A stretch of DNA of 64,000 nucleotides, taken from positions 1 through 64,000 of the forward strand of contig DYEC01000009.1 in the NCBI GenBank assembly GCA_020725865.1, in the 5' to 3' direction. The translations under genes and the position numbers were made by a program. The stretch comes from Anaerolinea sp. GTDB taxonomy: Bacteria; Chloroflexota; Anaerolineae; Anaerolineales; Anaerolineaceae. Shown here piece by piece: positions 60,007 through 64,000 of this stretch; the stretch's first letter is position 1, and each line of letters opens with the position of its first letter. The notes beneath the pieces were generated by a model that saw only the letters and a list, made by a program, of their open reading frames with translations, was not told the origin of the DNA and searched no databases.

Positions 60007-60032
60007 CCCCCCTTAACATCTGGTCGGCGTTC

Positions 60033-63000
60033 CTATTCGACCTTGACTAGCACCGCCCGCACCGCCACGCGCCAGTGATAACGATTTTGAGTCTCATCGT
60101 ATCCTTGGCAAGTTAATAAAGTCAACCATGGATATTCCTCATGCTTCAGGGCACGCAAGTCATTGGGATCCAATACCAACACCTCACGCACTTCATAAAC
60201 ATATCGCTGGCCATAAGCCCACAAAATGATTGGGTCGCCCCAGTACATGGTATTGAGGTTAACAAAAGGACCAGGCTTACCGTTCGGTAAATAGACATGC
60301 CCAGTGATCACAGAATTGCCCGTCCAGCTCGGAAAAGCCGTGCCTTCCAGCCAACCAGCCTGATCCCAAAGCCAGCGCACATCCCAGTCATTTCCAGACA
60401 AGGGGACACCAATAACGGGTAACTTGGCGTTCAATCTGGGTATCTCCACCCATAGCTCGCCAGTGCCAAAATACACCTTCTCGGCAGGTTGTTCAGGCAA
60501 CGCGCTCACCCGTCCCGGAGCGAAGCCCGTCTCTGGCAATCCAGGAACTGTCAATACAACATTAGCCTGCACACCATAGACATTGATATTGCTACCCGGA
60601 TCATAATATCGTTCAGTAGAGAGAGAATTATAGGCAGACTGCGGATTGCTAACATCCCCAGGCAAACTGCTCCATTCCAGCGCAGCAGTATTGGTAACCG
60701 AAGACCCTGCCGATAGATTACCCACGCGAGCCCGGAACTGCACGATCGCCTCCGTACGGTTACCCCCTGTCAGCAATGGGAATTCATCCCAGCGGACGCG
60801 CAAAAGCGGCGCAGCACTCTCATCTGTTACCCCGCCAGCAGGACCGCTGACGACCGTTAACGAGCCAGGAATGTAAGTCAGACCAGAAGGCAAACGGTCA
60901 GTAAGTAACACATTAAAAGCATCCACATCACTGCGGCTTGTGTGGCGAAGCGTCAATGTAAAAGTTACCACCGAACCAGGCGTCACCACCGAACGGTCAA
61001 CCGTCTTGCGCAACTCTAGATCCGGCTCGACAATGCGCACGTCCGCCGCTGAAGCGGAAAGGTTACCGCTGTCCCACTTCAATCTAACAGCATTGTTCAG
61101 CATAACACCACGCCGGTTCTCCAGGTTATTCAAAACAACAACTCGGTAACGCACTATGACTGTTCCATTGTCTGCACCGCTATTACTAACATCTCCCAGA
61201 TTGAACGTGACCAATCGTCCAGCGTCCGCCAGATTGGCACTGCCCGCCGGCTCAGTCGTTACAGTTGGATTGGTCGGCGCATTACATACAGCATTAAAAC
61301 CGCCTGGCAGGCTTGTGGCAACATCTATCGAAGAAGACGTGATGCGCTCGCAATTCACAAATGCCAGACCGCGCTCCAGCGTATCGGTCAAGACAAGACC
61401 GGGCATCGTGCCGCCTGCCGGGACGGTAAAAACAACTTCATAGGTAAGAATCTCGCCAATAGCAACGGTCGGGAGAGGAGTGAAAGTCTGGTTCGTCGCA
61501 ACCAGTGTCTTGTTCAGGTCACTATTGGGCAAAGTGATAACACTATCTGTGTCCTCAGCGTCGTTATCACTAGGATTGGAGTCATCCCCATTACTGCCGT
61601 CATCTTTTACATGAGCTCGGTTGAGAATAGAATCACCGGAAAAAGGATCGTCAATCTGAATCGTGATGGTTCGAGTAACGGCAGACGCACCAGCGGCAAG
61701 GTCAAACACCGGCCAAGTCACCTGACGGGTGACTGAGTCATACGTCCCGCCATCACTTGCAGAAACGAAAGTCGTATTATCTGGAATAGTATCCGTCACC
61801 ACCACGCCGGTAGAATCCTGCGTACCAGTGTTGCGGATGGTCAAAGTATAAGTCAGAACTTGTCCGGGCGAGACAACCGTGACACCATCATCTTTTGTGA
61901 TTTGCAAATCGGGCACAGCAACGACCGGCGTATCTTCATCATCGCGATTATCAGATAGGTTAACATCGCCGCCGTTTGCGCCATCATCAGCGATGGAAAC
62001 GCTGTTATCAATCTGGATAACGCCAGTTGGCAGGGGATTGCTCACAGTGACAGCAAAGTTGATTGATCCGCTAGCACCCGAGTTAAGTGCACCGACAGTA
62101 AACGTACAGGTCGTACCTGCAGGACTGCCGTCCGGGCAGGACCAGCCAGCAGTGCTTACCCCAGCATTGAAAATGGTGTTGGGCGGGACGATCTCGGTGA
62201 TCACAACACCGCTGGCATTTCTATTGCCGGCATTGGTATAGGACAAAGTGTACACAATCACACCACCGGCTGAGCTCGTTATATTTCCATCATCCTTGAC
62301 AACACGCAGGTCAACCGCCGTAAACGTTACATCCTGTCTAGAAGAATCGGCATAATCATTCAATCCCCCAGCACCATCACCACCGTTGCGTTCGTTCGGA
62401 TCCACACCAGTCAAGGAAGACCAAAGCATGTTGACTGTGTTGGAAATCACATCGCCAGGATTGACAGGCGGGGAAACAACAACAGCCGAATACTGAACAG
62501 TTAGGACACAACCCAAAGGCAGAGAGGCTATTGTCAAGCTAATATGATTACCCGCGCTTGAGTCCGTGATCGTACCAGCACAGCCAAGTGGAGAAGCGGA
62601 GACAACTGGGGAACCAGCGACACTAACACTATCAGGCAATATATCGCTAACGCTTAAATCGAAAGCATCGGCCGAACTGGCCGGCAGATGGCTAATGGTC
62701 AGCGTATAAGTGAAAGTCTGTCCAACTCCAGGGATAGGATCATTGACCGTTTTTGCAATATCCAGCTCAGGCTCGATGACATTAACGCTAACGCTATCCG
62801 TCGTCTGTGCTCCGCTGCCAATCTGGAAGGCGGCACTGTTGGTCAACGTTCCTCCGTTCTGATTGCCAGCCTCATTGAGCAAGACAGCCTGCAGACAGAT
62901 AACAAAGGTGTCGTTATTCGGATCGTTATCCCCAACAACCGAAATAGCGCCAAATTGAATAGTCACGTCGCTACCACTACCGCCAGGCGCAGTAATTGTG

Positions 63001-64000
63001 GGCAGCGGAACACTCCCGTTGAAACTGGCTGTTAAGCCGCTACCACAAACACCGCCAGTCGTTGTAACAACCTGTAGTGAACCACTAACATACGCCATAC
63101 CCACTGGCAGGTCATCTACAATGGTCAACGCAGGAGTCGTCCCTTCGGGCAGAGTAACGTAAAGCCCAAAGGTAGCTACTTCCCCTATGGCAAGCTGATT
63201 ACCCCCGCTATGCACCGCGGATGTGCCTTCAAGAGTCTTGTTGTAGGAAGCGCCCACAGCTTGGAATGACGTTGTATCGATAGCAGCGTAGTCATTTAGA
63301 CCACCCCCCGGGCCATCACTACCCGTGCGCTCGTTGGCGTTGCCCCCGGCGGTTGAAGTCCAGGCAAGATAACCTGTGTTCAGAATGGTCTGTCCAGGTG
63401 TTACACCGCCGTTAATAGTGACATTGTAGGTAATGGTAGCTGAGCCTCCAAGCGGTATTTGAGCAATCACCAAATCCACTTGGTTGCCAGCAGAATTGTC
63501 GCTCACGCCTGAAGCGCCGCCCGCCAGCGAGACATTCACCGAGCTAAGATCAAGCGCAAGTTCTGCCGGCAATGTATCTATGAAATTCACGTCATAGGCT
63601 GTGATGGTGCTGAAAGCATCATGCTGGATAATAACCTGATACGTAACCACACCACCAGCATCCAGGGGAGAGGGCAGGGAAATGATAGACTTATCTAGTG
63701 TTAGAACTGGTTCAGCAATTGTAATATTATCGCTATCAGAAATGCTCTTAAGCGAACCAAGCGCATCCGTATAGGATAACGTAGCGTTATTGGTAAGTGT
63801 GACACCGTCTTGATTGCCAATTGCATTCGCAACGATGACATCATACTCGATTGTCACCGGGCTGGAGGAGACAACCGCATCCCCAAACGTCCAGGTCAAG
63901 GTAACGGAACTAGAGCCGTCATTGGGCGGGGAAACATTGAAAGTGGGCAATGGGCTGATACCGTTGCTGACACTTTGTGAACCAATCTTGTAAATCAATC
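60033..64000 (-). CDS. DUF11-repeat surface protein with LPETG motif and C-terminal sortase domain, partial
   Basis: At least 1321 residues, with the N terminus beyond the right edge. Most of it is tandem DUF11-type beta domains (recurring VxYTLTxxN, LPxGLxYxxGS and DxDTV elements), typical of long extracellular stalks. Near the end it carries LPETGFAPG (codons of LPETG at 60525-60539), then a sortase catalytic domain: IPRLNAKLPVIGVP, GNSVITGHVY with the His (60297-60299), LTLLTCQGY with the Cys (60108-60110), and HWRVAVRAVL with the Arg. No hydrophobic tail follows the sortase. A sorting signal directly before a sortase in one chain is unusual. It would be exported, with the sortase acting in cis or on neighbours. 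Confidence 0.9.
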   Translation of the reverse strand, partial: LIYKIGSQSVSNGISPLPTFNVSPPNDGSSSVTLTWTFGDAVVSSSPVTIEYDVIVANAIGNQDGVTLTNNATLSYTDALGSLKSISDSDNITIAEPVLTLDKSIISLPSPLDAGGVVTYQVIIQHDAFSTITAYDVNFIDTLPAELALDLSSVNVSLAGGASGVSDNSAGNQVDLVIAQIPLGGSATITYNVTINGGVTPGQTILNTGYLAWTSTAGGNANERTGSDGPGGGLNDYAAIDTTSFQAVGASYNKTLEGTSAVHSGGNQLAIGEVATFGLYVTLPEGTTPALTIVDDLPVGMAYVSGSLQVVTTTGGVCGSGLTASFNGSVPLPTITAPGGSGSDVTIQFGAISVVGDNDPNNDTFVICLQAVLLNEAGNQNGGTLTNSAAFQIGSGAQTTDSVSVNVIEPELDIAKTVNDPIPGVGQTFTYTLTISHLPASSADAFDLSVSDILPDSVSVAGSPVVSASPLGCAGTITDSSAGNHISLTIASLPLGCVLTVQYSAVVVSPPVNPGDVISNTVNMLWSSLTGVDPNERNGGDGAGGLNDYADSSRQDVTFTAVDLRVVKDDGNITSSAGGVIVYTLSYTNAGNRNASGVVITEIVPPNTIFNAGVSTAGWSCPDGSPAGTTCTFTVGALNSGASGSINFAVTVSNPLPTGVIQIDNSVSIADDGANGGDVNLSDNRDDEDTPVVAVPDLQITKDDGVTVVSPGQVLTYTLTIRNTGTQDSTGVVVTDTIPDNTTFVSASDGGTYDSVTRQVTWPVFDLAAGASAVTRTITIQIDDPFSGDSILNRAHVKDDGSNGDDSNPSDNDAEDTDSVITLPNSDLNKTLVATNQTFTPLPTVAIGEILTYEVVFTVPAGGTMPGLVLTDTLERGLAFVNCERITSSSIDVATSLPGGFNAVCNAPTNPTVTTEPAGSANLADAGRLVTFNLGDVSNSGADNGTVIVRYRVVVLNNLENRRGVMLNNAVRLKWDSGNLSASAADVRIVEPDLELRKTVDRSVVTPGSVVTFTLTLRHTSRSDVDAFNVLLTDRLPSGLTYIPGSLTVVSGPAGGVTDESAAPLLRVRWDEFPLLTGGNRTEAIVQFRARVGNLSAGSSVTNTAALEWSSLPGDVSNPQSAYNSLSTERYYDPGSNINVYGVQANVVLTVPGLPETGFAPGRVSALPEQPAEKVYFGTGELWVEIPRLNAKLPVIGVPLSGNDWDVRWLWDQAGWLEGTAFPSWTGNSVITGHVYLPNGKPGPFVNLNTMYWGDPIILWAYGQRYVYEVREVLVLDPNDLRALKHEEYPWLTLLTCQGYDETQNRYHWRVAVRAVLVKVE

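Overview
The window reads as a bacterial chromosome segment of mid GC content (no tRNA or rRNA seen), most likely an anaerobic or fermentative member of the Chloroflexota, perhaps class Anaerolineae. That placement is inference. It rests on the oxygen-sensitive glycyl radical and tungsten-type aldehyde oxidoreductase systems, on the DUF11-repeat protein ending in an LPETGF motif plus a sortase domain (a layout I remember from that phylum), and on the mix of bacterial alpha-2-macroglobulin, carotenoid-type desaturase and M81/amidohydrolase genes. No phylogeny was possible here.

Left part (1-16.8 kb). The window opens in the last five repeats of a CRISPR array without cas genes. Next is a solo Cre-like tyrosine recombinase with a lox-like palindrome (13-9-13) directly over its promoter. 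Then follow malic enzyme, a NAL1-like trypsin-fold protease, a zinc-ribbon/vWA protein, a divergent TetR/SDR pair with a palindromic operator, a decayed second copy of the protease 3' end fused onto the SDR gene, a KstD-like flavoprotein with a PadR regulator, a giant alpha-2-macroglobulin with six membrane segments in place of the bait region, and a diacylglycerol-kinase-like lipid kinase.

Middle part (17-42.5 kb). A FadR-like regulator, GlpD-type glycerol-3-phosphate dehydrogenase and alkyl-DHAP-synthase-like oxidase form a tight operon with a clear FadR-type operator, suggesting acyl-CoA-controlled ether-lipid precursor metabolism. After a GT-B transferase, a PHP phosphoesterase and a PPOX-fold protein, a long minus-strand island (about 42.4 down to 23.6 kb) carries a LacI regulator, an RpiB/sugar-isomerase fusion, an unrecognised protein, a complete ECF importer (A, A', T, S), three ATZ/TRZ-type amidohydrolases, an allantoinase-like hydrolase, a broken TIM-barrel hydrolase, a GntR/FadR regulator, a MOP-type molybdenum hydroxylase, an SDR and an M81 protease-like protein. 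Together these look like import and stepwise deamination, hydroxylation and ring opening of an N-heterocycle or nucleoside-like compound; the substrate is unknown.

Right part (42.5-64 kb). An SGNH hydrolase faces a minus-strand run of glycosyltransferase, PlsY, a 52-residue membrane peptide, a CrtI-type desaturase, an FMN-barrel-like protein, a glycyl radical activase, a glycyl radical enzyme and a FadR-family regulator with its own operator. A C45 acyltransferase/peptidase lies beyond. On the plus strand a Moco/Tuco-type riboswitch precedes an aldehyde:ferredoxin oxidoreductase, its radical SAM maturase and two MoaD-like proteins, neither of which exposes a free GG terminus. The window closes with a sugar ABC permease whose partner permease is only a remnant, a DUF606 transporter, a 2H phosphoesterase, and the DUF11-LPETG-sortase surface protein running off the right edge.
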